A stretch of 64,000 nt of DNA, taken from Corythucha ciliata. Its lineage: Eukaryota; Arthropoda; Insecta; Hemiptera; Tingidae. The first letter of the stretch is position 1. Every line of letters begins with the position of its first letter. The DNA is taken from the NCBI GenBank assembly GCA_038030265.1, contig CM075940.1:17249604-17313603 (forward strand). The letters are read 5' to 3'. Both the position numbers and the translations under genes were made by a program. Under the pieces are notes generated by a model, which made no database searches, had not been told where the DNA came from, and saw only the letters and a program-made list of their open reading frames with translations. Below are positions 23,328-34,096 of the stretch, in pieces.

Positions 23328-26300
23328 TCACGTTGGATAATCACCCGAGTCGCTCTTGTTTTTCGAGTTGATTTTATTGACGAACGAGTTGAACTCGCCC
23401 AGAAGCTCGTTCGTCTTCTCAATGACAATGGCCACTTCTTTTTCCGCGTTGTAAATCTCACGAACGCTCGTTCGAAAATTTCTTACGTCCTGACCTTTGA
23501 TTCGACCGTTGTGCCGTGGTAGAGGGCGTATAAGTCCAACGTTAATCATCTCCTCGTGGAAGGCTCTGTCGCTCTCTTCCATGGATTGAATGAACTTATC
23601 GAGGCGCGTTTTATAGCTGTCGACGTCCTTGTCGAGGATTTTCCCTTTCAAATAGATTGTTTGAGCCATTTTGTACCAGTCGGCGAGGGAGTCAGCGACT
23701 TCTGTTATGGATTTCATTACATCTTTGTCGAGAAGATTCTTGATCAGGTCATTCCCCATGACATCCATCTGGAATAAAATTTGATTAGTTCATTGAATTA
23801 ACGGTGTAGTAGCCTTTCCCCGCCACATTATCAACACCAAACAGCCCTTGTAACCAGCCGCAGATTTGTAAAGCGGCTTGGGCCCCCTCATTGGCTAAGG
23901 CAACTGTACAATCAGGTGAACGCATCGTCCATCTTTGGATAAAAAGACTGATAAAACTCTCGTATCAAAACAAATCAAATTTCGCTGATTTGGAACTTCC
24001 TAACATCAATTTCTTTTGGTTGGACTCCCCAGAAGACCATTTTCCCGGTTTGGGCTCTTCAAAACACTAATTTCGCGCGGTTGGCCCCACGGATGTCTGC
24101 TTGACCAAATTCTTCCCTCAATCTCTCGTGGATAAGGTGTTCAGAGCTGTGACCGGTGGTTGGATTTAACCATCGTGCCGAGCTGGCATTCGACTCCTCG
24201 TTCCCCCCACATGGCAATGGCGTCACCAAGGCTCAGCTTTTGTTGGCCTTCGTTGCAGTTGTTACGACCTCCCTCCCAACCGACCGCCACGCGGGAAAGC
24301 CCAGGAAACGCCACAGATCTCGATTTGGTCGCTCTTGAGGAGTTGCAAAAAAAATCTGTCGCAGTTAAAGCCAACTACGTTTTCAGACAGACCGCGTTTT
24401 GGGCTATTTCTGGAGGATAATTCGCAGATAAAATTGAGTTGTATTGATTCTGCTAAGCCGATTAAACAGTTTCACAGCCAGCAGATCGTGGTGGATATTC
24501 ATTCCAGAAAATGTCTTGGTGGTCGAAAAATGAGTTTCTGTGATAAAATTGACGGTTCCCAGGGTGAGAAATGAAACGAAAATTACTACCATAGAGGGCT
24601 CATCGGGTGCTCCATGGCCTGCAACTGACTTTGGACTCCCCACGTTAAGGCACTATAAAACACGAGTACTGCAACACGGAAATCGGCGCCATGCTTGGTC
24701 CCTCACATGATTATAATTATCACCTGATCTCATTGACAAGTAATATATTTTGATTTATTTCGATCGCGTTCCGCGTTTGTTTGCTGTTACGATGACAATT
24801 TTTTCATTCATGATATTTTGTTTACCCTAACAACTGAGGGACCAAATATGGCGCTGAAATCCGTGTTGCAGTACCTGTGTTTTAAAGGTTCTCTACCCAA
24901 GTCAGCGCGGATTTTGACCGTCAGGCGGAGGGCCTTAACCCTGCGGTTTCTTTCACGAAGTAACTGGCAACTCGGGGCACTATTCCGAGCGTAGTTTGAA
25001 GGGCTCATGTTTTCCTTGACGGGCTGTAACGAATTTGCCTTCTGAGTAAAATAAAAAAAACAACGTTACATTGGTGTGGTTGAATAGGCTTCAACCAGCA
25101 CGACCGAACGGAGTCAAAGGATGAGTGCCTGAGATTGATCTTTTCGCGCTCTCTGGCTGTATTTTTTGAAGTGCTCAACAGGCTTGTGGCTGGAGAGACC
25201 GCGGCATCTTTCACTTTCACTAAAAATAATACGATCTAGAAATAAATTCTAAAATTACAAATTCAAAGTTTGCTAACAGATCTTTCCGAGGAACGTAATA
25301 TTACTGCATAAAACAGCAGGAACACAAGTAGAGCCACCGGAATTTTGAAATCGCCGAATCCCTAAAATTAAAATGAGTCAGAAGGCAAATGCCAAATCCA
25401 GGCAGTTTTGCATTAACAACTGAAATAGCTGTCAAAAGTGCACAAATAAGCTACTTTTCGGTTTTCGAATGAGAAACAGAAGGCATGTTTTCTCCCGCAA
25501 GACCCCCCCCCCCCCCAGTTATTCTTGGTCCCTCGCATGCTTGGCTCAGTCACAAATCAACAACAATTCGGTATAGGGGGCTGCTCGCCAAGGCTACACT
25601 AACAACAAATAGATCAATACCTTCATGCGTTCCAAAACATGAAACTGTTCGTCGTTATAAGTCAGCGTTCTCGTCGCTCGGTCTCGTATCATATGTTGCC
25701 AAGAGTCCCTCAATCTCTGCACAATTGAATTAGCTCTCTGAGGCACTCGACTCTTCCAACAGCATTTACAACCCGAAGTATTCTTGCTCCATTCGACTTG
25801 AAGCTCATCTTGAGTCACATATTTATGGTGAAGCTGTTTGATGGTGAGCGCCAGCTCATTAACCAGTTCTTTGTTCATTTTATCGAACTCAGCCTGAAAG
25901 AAATGAAAAGAAATTCACAAAAATTAAGAATTCGACGGGTAAATTTCAAGTCACACCTTCCAATTGATGCTGCTCGAAGTAGTCTTAACCCCTAAAATAT
26001 TATGGACGGTTCTTTGACTCCTCATCATAGCGTCGACGACCTTCTCCGTTAAACCATCCAATTCTAAAAGTCGGTTGCACTTATTTAAAACCCTGAGTAA
26101 CTCTTGCTGTACTACGAAATTGAAAGTATTGACGCAGTCGTGGGTCAACTTGCTGCATAACGACAGCCTGTCAATCCTTCGTCGGCACACGTGAGCGATC
26201 GTGCATATACTTTTGGCGATATTGGCGTCATTTTCAACGAGAACAGCGTTGGGGAATTGAGGGGGGTCAATGAGTCCAATTTTTTTCCTGTCATTGTCAC

Positions 26301-27489
26301 TGGGAACGACGACGTTATTGTTTTCGTTACTAAACAAAAATATGGGTGTCTCTTCCGTGGTAGCTGGGTATTCTCGGCCTGGGGTTGTCTCGGCGAGGGT
26401 GGTCAAAAGTGGGTTTGAGTCGAACAGGAGTATTTGATTCTTTGAAACAACGTCAGTTTGGTCATAGATTTCCGACTGAAAAGCGGTGTACTTGTGTTCG
26501 GGGTGGAGGTAGACTCGAATGCTTTGCATTTTATGAACGTGGTAGACGTGAAGTCGTTTCCGGGACAGTGTGTTGGTGACTTCGGAGAAAAATTTATCAA
26601 ACGACCAGATTTTATCTCGATCGACTTCAAGAAGGCCTGCTAAAAGTGGGGTTATGTACTTTTTGAGACCCTGACTAAGCTGACAAGACTTTGGCAGGGT
26701 GCTGCACCAATTTATTGGGCCATTTTCTTGAGTTTGTATGCCTGATATGACACCAGACTGTTTTTGGGTTGTTATGTAGTACATGGTTTCCTTGTTTTTA
26801 CGCCCTCCGTATGGCCTAAAAGGAAGATTGCCTGTGGCTACATGGTACAGGGTGACTCCTATCGACCAAAGATCCACAGTGGCACCAAACGTTTTTCGTG
26901 CCGTTTTACGTAGAACAGCCCTCTCGTACATGTCGGGGAATAGATACTCCTCAGTTCCATACAGCGAGACAAATTGTTCGTCTTCCTCGAGTTCTCTTGC
27001 TGCTCCAAAGTCCGTCAGTTTATAGACAGTCGTTCCATCATCACTAATAAATTTCATGATGTTTCCTGGCTTCAGATCTCTGTGAACGACGTTGTTGTCC
27101 CTCAAATGCTTCATTCCGGCAGAAACGTTCTCCAGAACAAGCAAAAATTCCTCCTCCTTCAGGCCATAGGTATTTTCAGGGTCATCGAGAATATTGAACA
27201 AACTTCCACCCGTACACAACTCCATCACTATCACCTTACCTCGACCCTCCTGTTCCTCTTCAATCGCCAACAGTTTTACAATATTCTCGTGTTTCACCTT
27301 TTTCAACACTTCAAACTCGCGAATCTGAACGTCATGCGGTCGCATATGACTCAACTGATTGAATGTTTTAACCGCCACGGGCTCTCCAGTGTTCTTGTTG
27401 ACGCCCTGAAAGACGGCACCCGTCGCTCCTTTGCCCAGGACACTCGTCGTACACCAGACATAATTGGTGGAACCGCGAAGAAAAGACAT
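23328..27489 (-). CDS. TBK1: TBK1/IKK-epsilon serine/threonine kinase
   Basis: Exons, 5' to 3' on the minus strand, are 27489-25957, 25893-25621 and 23768-23328, all phase 0, giving 748 aa (vertebrate TBK1 is about 729). The ATG at 27489 was chosen because an in-frame TAA lies just upstream of a non-ATG opening at 27531. The kinase domain, residues 12-305, has the glycine loop LGKGATGAVF, Lys41, catalytic HRD (Asp138), DFG (Asp160) and the activation-loop serine in EQFVSLYGTEEY (Ser175, equivalent to human Ser172). All catalytic residues are intact. A ubiquitin-like domain follows at about 310-385, then helical scaffold/coiled coil. In the family this kinase phosphorylates IRF-type and autophagy targets; in Drosophila the ortholog ik2 acts on the cytoskeleton and caspase inhibitors. 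Kinase and ubiquitin-like domains share one 1.5-kb exon. The gene is divergent from NUDT14, 568 bp away. Confidence 0.95.
24647..24895. mobile_element. TIR element, family 3 (copy B), in a TBK1 intron
   Basis: Nearly identical to 11167-11410, from GGCACTATAAAACACG to TTTTAAAGGTTCTCT. It sits inside the TBK1 intron 23769-25620. A lone family 4 end (TTGACGGGCTGTA) follows at about 25015-25027, so this intron has taken more than one insertion. Confidence 0.85.
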
Positions 27490-28057
27490 TGCAACTGGCG
27501 ATGATTTGAGTGGTTCATCGAAGGACTCCACTTAATAGACCGTGACAGAGGCTCAACGACAGAGGCGTTTAATTGAGCAAGGCCACGGCGTTGGAAAAGT
27601 GTTCCAAGTGATGAGACGGTAATTTCATTCGACTGTCATCGATTGTAAGACTTACGTTAATTTTTATGTCGTAGGCATAAATTTCTCACTAAAAGTCTCA
27701 CTTGAACTGTTTATTACCATATCAGTATCACAGGTTTTGACACGAATAAGATTAAAGAGATAATTCTGTCACACACTTTATCAAGTGGAAGGGGTTGAGG
27801 GTAACGTACGTCACTGGATTACCTCAATGACAAAATGAAACATTTTATTAATGAAAAACGGAAATGTAATCAAAAATAGTTAGCCATTGTATTATAATGT
27901 TAAACAAATAATGTAAATAAATTCAAAATCTGGCCTAAGCCACTTAATAGTTGAGTTGACTGGTTGTCATGGGGACATGCGTTTCTCTTTCTCCTCGCAC
28001 CCATAAGTTATCAGACGATAAGCCGGTTCACGAGTCGTTTTCTGCAGGATTCACGGC
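27490..28057. promoter_or_regulatory. Bidirectional TBK1/NUDT14 intergenic promoter region
   Basis: These 568 bp separate the divergent start codons of TBK1 (minus, 27489) and NUDT14 (plus, 28058). It must hold both 5' UTRs and the core promoters. It is AT-rich in the middle (about 27840-27930); no certain TATA box or other element can be assigned by eye. Confidence 0.6.
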
Positions 28058-31000
28058 ATGTTGAGCATTAAAAATGTTCGTTTTGGTCCTGCAGACGCTG
28101 TTTCAATCTATGTCCGACCTCTTCGAATGGTATACGAGCAGGTACTTTATGCCCTTTAGTAATGTAGCAGTTAAGGCCACTGAGCACATAAATCTGACAC
28201 AGACGGTGTACTAGACCAGATCTTCAGAGAAAAAGAAATGACATCCTTGATCTTTGATATCCCCACATTATGGTTAACGACCCATAACGTGGGAACACTA
28301 CCACTGTCTATGGGGTCAATTTGTCAAAGACGCAGTCATGAGAGGATGACGACAGATGACGTATCCCTTCGAGACTACCGTAGGCTCAAGCAATGCTGAC
28401 TCGCCCGTTTGCAAGGTCACTGTATAGTCACAATTGGAATTGAAACTCTGTCCCATTTCGACTACGCGAGGTCGCGAGTCAGACCGTAGGCTGTGTTGTA
28501 CGTTTGAACAGGGCCTCAACCTTAAGAGAAGAGAATGTCACTGAGCGTCTAGTAGCTTGATTCAGCTGTGACAAGGCCAAATTAGATGTTAAAGTTTCCA
28601 GAGCCCACATTGGAAATAATTTCAGAGTTTTCTCAAAAACAAAAAGTGTGTCGAAACGCATGTTTTTGGGGAGGTGAACCCATATATCCGACCTATTAGG
28701 GCAAGTCTGGCAGCATCTGCTTCCCTGACCCTGTGGGTTAATTACTGTGCTTGCGAGCACTAAAGTATTTTGGAGGACAAAGTTTTGGTTTATTTTATTT
28801 ATTTAATTTTTCACGCCATGGTCAAAAAAATTGCATTAAATTACCGGAGTCCATGATAAAAATTGTAATTTTCCCATTTGAAACGCAGAACTAATGGTAA
28901 GAAACCTTATTTCCGTTGACCTTCAACTCAATTGACTGTGCTAGAAACTAACTTGACTCGGAAACCGTCAATTTATCCCTTGAAACTTGCTGCTTGACTG
29001 TGGGACTAGAAATTTCGCCCCCACTAGTCAAAAACTGTGAAGGAATAATTCTCTTTTTAAAATGAAGTGAAAATTTCCTACAGAAACAGACTTATCTGTA
29101 CAAAAATTATCATTTTTCTTCGGGAAGTTGAAGGAAAACTGTTAATTTTTCCTAGAAACCGACATAGAGGCCTGTAAACGGACAATTTTGTCCCAGAACC
29201 GGACCATTCAAGCAAAAAACTGGAAATCTGGTTCTTAGAATCTGATTGGTTTGGCTTACATTTTAAAGCGCCGGCGTTAAACTGACGATTTTACTCCTAA
29301 AGACTGCCTATTCGGTCGATGACCCCTCTTTAAGAACCCCTCTTGAAGATGAGAAACGGTAAAATTTGGGTTCCGAGCTAAACAACTGGTTACTTTACGT
29401 CGTAATCTAACTGTTTAGCCCTAAAACTATCAATTGAACGCCACGAACCAAGTTTCGGATTTTCTAATCCAAAAACTCACAAAAGCAAACTTATAGCCCC
29501 AGAAATGAATTATTTGGCCAACAAACTTGCAAAGCACCTAAAAACACTTGGGTTTAAAGCCACGATATCTTATTTTGCGGTCCAAGTTTAGTCAGTTGGA
29601 TGTAGGAACGGACTCTTCGGTTCAGAACTGTTCAAATCAGCCCGAAAAACCGAAGATTCGTTTATAAAACTGGCAATTTAGCGAGAAATCTGATAGTGGC
29701 CAAACAGAACCAAATTCGGCTATTCATGCAGAATATTGGTAGTTCCGTCGAGAAAACTGAATTTGGCTCTCTGACCGCCATGAAGCCCCTTCCCTCTTGT
29801 CACCCAACGGCTCTGCCTTCTGGACAGAATTATCCAAAACAGACTTACTACATGGGACTTTGACGGCTTTTGACTCATTAGTTTAGTGTAGTGGGACCCT
29901 GACTCGACCTGCCAATAATGATGCTCATTGCCAATTTTTGTTTGTTATTGCAATCTATAACGATTGACTGTCTAACACAGGATCATGTGGAAAAATCATG
30001 GGATTTAGTCGAGTGTCATCACAGGTAAACAAAATTCAACATGAGCCTATTCGTCTAATCAAATTAATTATGTCCTAGTGTTGCCGTGGTCATATTTAAT
30101 ACCACAAGAAACGTTCTTATATGCGTCAAACAATTTCGTCCAGGTGAAATTTCACGTCTTGGTCCAATAAACCTCCAATACTTACGGGTTAACCCCCTCT
30201 TTTACCTCTCAAACAAGGCGTTTATATGAACAGCATCCCTAAAGAGGATCGCCAGGGTGTTGTCGACGTTGAAAAATACCCTCCGACGCTGGGCGTCACG
30301 CTTGAATTCTGCGCTGGTATTGTAGACAAGGCGAAATCCCTGGAGACGATAGCCGCGGAAGAGGTGTTGGAAGAGTGCGGCTACAAGGTCGAAGAGGCAT
30401 CTCTCAGATTTGCCCACGAGTACAGGTTAGATTGGCAACTTTTTCAAACATCAAATATTGGGGGGGGGGGGGTACGCCAATTGTTCACCTTGTGATGGAA
30501 AACAAAACGGTCGCATTTTCGATCGCTCGCGCGCAAAAAACAGGCTGAGTTTTTTTAGGTACCTTTGAGTGGTTTCGGACAAATTGCAAGGCGCTGAAGG
30601 GCGCGTCTCAATGAGGTAGTAGATATAGCGCGTGGGCTCAGAGTTCAAATCCAACTACTGCTGCCCCATTTCGCTGTAGGGCTGCGGGCTCCTCGGCTTC
30701 TCCGTGGGGACGTTCTTCCGCGATGTTCGTGTAAAAAACGAGGATCGACCGAAATAACCGCGTAGTGCGGGTTGTGAAGTGGGCGGTTGATCAGATTAAG
30801 GCGTGTGAGCCACCCAGCACCCAGTAGTATGTAATTAATTTAATTTTAAATGGTGCGAAAGTAGAGGGAGTGAGCTTTTATTTAGTGTCCGATCGTATAA
30901 AACTGTTAAGTAAGATAATGTCACCAGGTCATCCGTCGGCATATCAGGTGACGCGATGACTCTCTATTACGTCGAAGTGACTGACGATATGAGAATCACT

Positions 31001-31209
31001 TCAGGTTGTTCAATATCAACAAGTTTATTTTCTTTTCGTTTGAATTTAATTTTGTTCATTGACGCGCAGGAGGAGGTGTCGACAAAGAGTTTATCGAAAT
31101 TGTTGAGTTGACCATCCCAGAAGCAGAAAAATTACTGAAAGGACCAACAGGCATTCCAGTATCTGGCGAGTTTTTGTTTGCGCTTGCTTGGTTTTTAAAA
31201 GTTAAATAA
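28058..31209 (+). CDS. NUDT14: NUDT14-type UDP-sugar/ADP-sugar pyrophosphatase
   Basis: Six exons: 28058-28141, 29981-30024, 30079-30143, 30218-30425, 30928-31004 and 31070-31209. All junctions keep phase, giving 205 aa (human NUDT14 is 222). The N-terminal SIYVRPLRMVYEQ..KSWD block and VKQFRPGVYM match the family. The Nudix box lies at residues 98-120 (GIVDKA..EEVLEECGY), and the metal-binding core E113..EE116-117 is present. The C-terminal FLFALAWFLK matches the family ending. NUDT14 hydrolyses UDP-glucose or ADP-ribose to sugar phosphate plus nucleoside monophosphate in the cytosol, limiting the glycogen precursor pool. Oddities: Lys104 and Glu112 replace the consensus Glu and Arg of the Nudix box. 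The stop codon overlaps an AATAAA. Intron 1 is 1.8 kb of degenerate repeat. The gene converges with RAB23, 410 bp apart. Confidence 0.93.
28930..29770. repeat. Degenerate repeat filler in NUDT14 intron 1
   Basis: Many imperfect copies of an 'aaaactgacaatttngncc' phrase at irregular 20-35 bp spacing. The wording resembles the 20-bp unit at 15013-15660, as if a similar array had decayed here. Confidence 0.5.
30598..30835 (+). repeat. Possible tRNA-derived SINE in NUDT14 intron 4
   Basis: GAGTTCAAATCC at 30641-30652 resembles a pol III B box, and A-box-like sequence lies upstream. About 180 bp of GC-rich, non-coding body follows, with CGCGTAGTGCGG and GGGCGGTTG. There is no second copy in the window, so SINE status is inference. 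The first 11 bases of the candidate, TGAGGTAGTAG at 30610, equal the start of let-7 miRNA, but the fold does not support a miRNA. Confidence 0.3.
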
Positions 31210-31210
31210 A
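31205..31210 (+). terminator. AATAAA overlapping the NUDT14 stop codon
   Basis: The stop TAA (31207-31209) lies inside AATAAA. Another usable signal may lie downstream, so functional use is uncertain. Confidence 0.35.
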
Positions 31211-31618
31211 TTCCATTAGCTCTGTAACCAATCGGTTTTTCATTTCGTTTTATTTTGTTAGTTTTTGCCGAAAGTGAAAGCAGCCGCAGTAGTGGTAGTG
31301 TTGTTTGTGAACGAATTTGTTAGAAAACTATGTTTTTGGAATGAGCGAGACACCATACGCTTATTTGCACAATGCCCATTAAGCACTAACTGGTGGTGGA
31401 CCATGAATTCACTCCCCCCTCCCCAGTATATTTATCCTGGTACAAATGAGGGCGTGAATCACCAAATTCTGTCTTTGATTTCCAAAAAAGTATTTCAAGT
31501 CTCTTTTAATTTATCTCATGAAAAATGAGTATGTACAAAAACGCAGTTAATTATTTACATGAAACAAATGAAATACATTTACAATATACACGCACACATA
31601 ATGTTTTTGAAAATGAAA

Positions 31619-32562
31619 TCACAAAAGCCTGCAAGTATTTTTTAACAAGTTCTTCTTTTTCCTGCTTTTACTTTTGCCCGATTTGAGGACAATTGTGCCA
31701 TTGCCGTAGAGACTTTTCGAATTATGAGTCGTTGGACCGAATGCGCCTGAAAAATGTCTTCGAAATGAGCTTGCTATTATTTTGAGCATGCCGGTACGAC
31801 TTACATATAGTTAATGGGTGTAAACCGTTGGTTCCGACGTTATACTCCTCGTCCTCTCTTCTAAGCTCGGTTAAGCACCTCGACGTAAGGTACCTGAAGA
31901 CTGCGTTGACGTTGACGTCTTCTTTGACTGAGGTGTGCATTAGACGACAGCCTAAAGTTTTGGCTAAAATGTCTACTTCTTCGCTGTTTGTAGAAAATGT
32001 AATGCAATTTTATAAATTAATGCTTCCGAAATTAATATCTTGTAATTGAACTCACGCGTCAACAACGCTTTCATCAATCAGATCGATTTTGTTCTGAACA
32101 ACAACCATAGGAATCTCGCCGCACTCATCCTCCACCTGGGGGGTGTAAAAACACTGTTCACTCAATACCGACACCCTCTCCCCTTTCTAACATTGAACCA
32201 AACCTTTTTCTTCCAAGACTGAATGGCTTCAAATGAGTCCCTGTCCGTTGTAGAAAAAGCTAGAACACAGGCTTGAGCTCCTCTGTAATAGGCTTTGGTG
32301 ATCGCGTCGAACTCCTCCTGACCCGCCGTGTCCCAAAGCATCAGTCTGACTTCCTCTCCATCACATCTGGGAAATACGTGTTGTTAAGAAGCAAGCGTCC
32401 GTTGTACAGGTGGGAAGGGGAGGGGTCCTACTCAATTTGCCTTTCCAGGAAATCCACTCCAATTGTTTTTTTATAGTCTTTGGTAAACGTTCCTTTACAG
32501 TATCTTTGTATCATGCTGGATTTTCCCACGGCTCCATTTCCTACAATCACCACCTTAAACAT
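31619..32562 (-). CDS. RAB23: RAB23 small GTPase
   Basis: Five minus-strand exons: 32562-32432, 32366-32204, 32135-32056, 31983-31805 and 31746-31619. Phase is kept throughout, giving 226 aa (human RAB23 is 237). An in-frame stop just upstream supports this ATG. Visible motifs are the P-loop GNGAVGKS (8-15), switch I with Thr33 in KKTIGVDF, DTAGQ (56-60), NKID (113-116) and TSVKED as the G5-like motif. The tail is basic (KSRKKK) and ends CRLL, a geranylgeranylation-type CaaL box. RAB23 cycles GTP at endosomes and ciliary membranes and modulates Hedgehog signalling; in flies it affects planar polarity. The last intron is only 58 bp. Reading through it would give a false C-terminus ending near 31722. 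It converges with NUDT14. Confidence 0.95.
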
Positions 32563-33948
32563 ATACAAAAAACGTATTTATTATCAGGTTGTCTACAATA
32601 GTTCCATTAATCTAAAATAAATCTAGGAACCTTCGCAACAACCCACACAGTTTTTATTCACAAGGTCAAATGATTTGTTTTATTAATAAAAGAATTCTGG
32701 CTCCCTAAAAATTAAAATTTAAGGAGGCGAAATTCACCGTTAAGCGAGTCGAAAGCTTCCGATGAAACCTGTTGTACCGCAAGGAAGTTTGAATTATAGT
32801 TGTTTTTTTTTTTCGTATTCTGGATGATAAGAACAGGAACTGTCGCATATTTCCCAATAAAAACGGGACTTGACCTTTTAAGGTTCTAAATTAAGAATTT
32901 CGGGTGTAATTTGAGCTAAAAAATGAGTTCACCCATAAATGATATGCGTGATGACAGCTTTGACTATAGAGAGTCCTTATATTTTTGAAAAGAAGCTTTA
33001 GAACTGAATTTGCTAGATTTCACGGCCAGTTTTTTTTTATTAAGAAGCTCAGTTGGCTTTTACTTTGACACGAAGGCAATTTAAAACGATGTAGGTAACA
33101 CAGCTTACGAAGATCAAAGGCTCCTGATTGTGCCGGTTGGTACCTTTTCATTTTATTGAGGCGAAGTAGAAGAAATGAGCCTGCCTCAAGACTCTACATG
33201 AACTGTTGTAGAAAAAGCGTTGGTTGTTCAAAAATGTTGGCACCGCTAAACTACAGGAAGTAATTAAGTATAATTGTATCCCCCTTACCTCTCGTTTCCC
33301 CTTATCATCAACAACCGCGGTAACAACCCCCAATAGAGAAAATAATGTTTCAAAATTATCTTAAAATGTTTTATTTTAAATTAATCAGAATGAAATCAAA
33401 ATGACTTCTGTCAAAGAATTCCAGAGTTTTTGCAGTCGTAAAATGGGTGACTCGATTCCGTTCGTGAATGTGAATATGAGTTAACGACCCTCCTCACCTT
33501 CCAGCGTTCTAAGTGGTCGGTGATGGGGGGGAAATCTCGAAATCAACAGGTTCGCTAGGCGTTTTATTATACGGCGGGGAGGGGGGGGGGGGTTTATGGA
33601 GCATGTTCCGTGGCTGATTTTCACGTTAATTGGAAAGAACCAAACCATAGGCTACATACATCGCGAAAGTGGTCTCTTTTTCCACGGTAGACAGCACGTT
33701 TCACAGAAAAAGGGCACAAGAATGAAGAAACTCACAACTTTGGCCCTTTTTAGGTGAGGGTTTTTTGGGTGATGAGCTAGCCAATTTCAACGGTAAATAT
33801 ACCAGTTAGACCGAAAATGAATATTTCGTGGCTATCAGAGTGTTTCCTGAAACATTCAAGCCTTGTTCGGTTACGTGGTCGGTTTAGTTTACGGGCCGGG
33901 AGGGGTGGGGGCACGACCCATGTGGCACTTCGCAAGTGCGGCTCTTTT
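32563..33948. other. Intergenic DNA upstream of RAB23
   Basis: Presumed RAB23 promoter and 5' flank, then nondescript DNA with a 12-base G-run at 33581-33592. No further gene seen. Confidence 0.4.
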
Positions 33949-34096
33949 CTCCTCTGGGGCCCTAGTTAGAGTTGTCGGGAAAAAATCTCGCAAACGGTAT
34001 CCAAGGACGCTACATCAGAAATAATACTATCTCGCTGTAGCAACCACCTCACTTGAGTTATTTCCGACGACTCCAACTACGGCCCCAGGAGTGAGG
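33949..34096. mobile_element. MITE-like inverted repeat, ~148 bp
   Basis: CTCCTCTGGGGCCCTAGTTAG near the left is matched by GACTCCAACTACGGCCCCAG near the right. TTGTCGGGAAA pairs with TTTCCGACGA. No coding capacity and no second copy in this window. Confidence 0.65.

Noticed and set aside
26974..27504. 176-codon plus-strand open frame opposite TBK1
   Set aside because: Antisense shadow of the kinase exon; no independent evidence.
27490..27531. 14-codon N-terminal extension of TBK1
   Set aside because: The frame opens with GTG directly after a TAA; the family-consistent start is the ATG at 27489.
30610..30631. let-7 microRNA gene
   Set aside because: Only the first 11 bases match and the flanks cannot form a full precursor hairpin; kept only as a low-interest observation.
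31722..31804. Read-through C-terminus of RAB23 ending at 31722
   Set aside because: A GTAAGT donor at 31804 and acceptor before 31746 restore the conserved basic tail and CRLL end.
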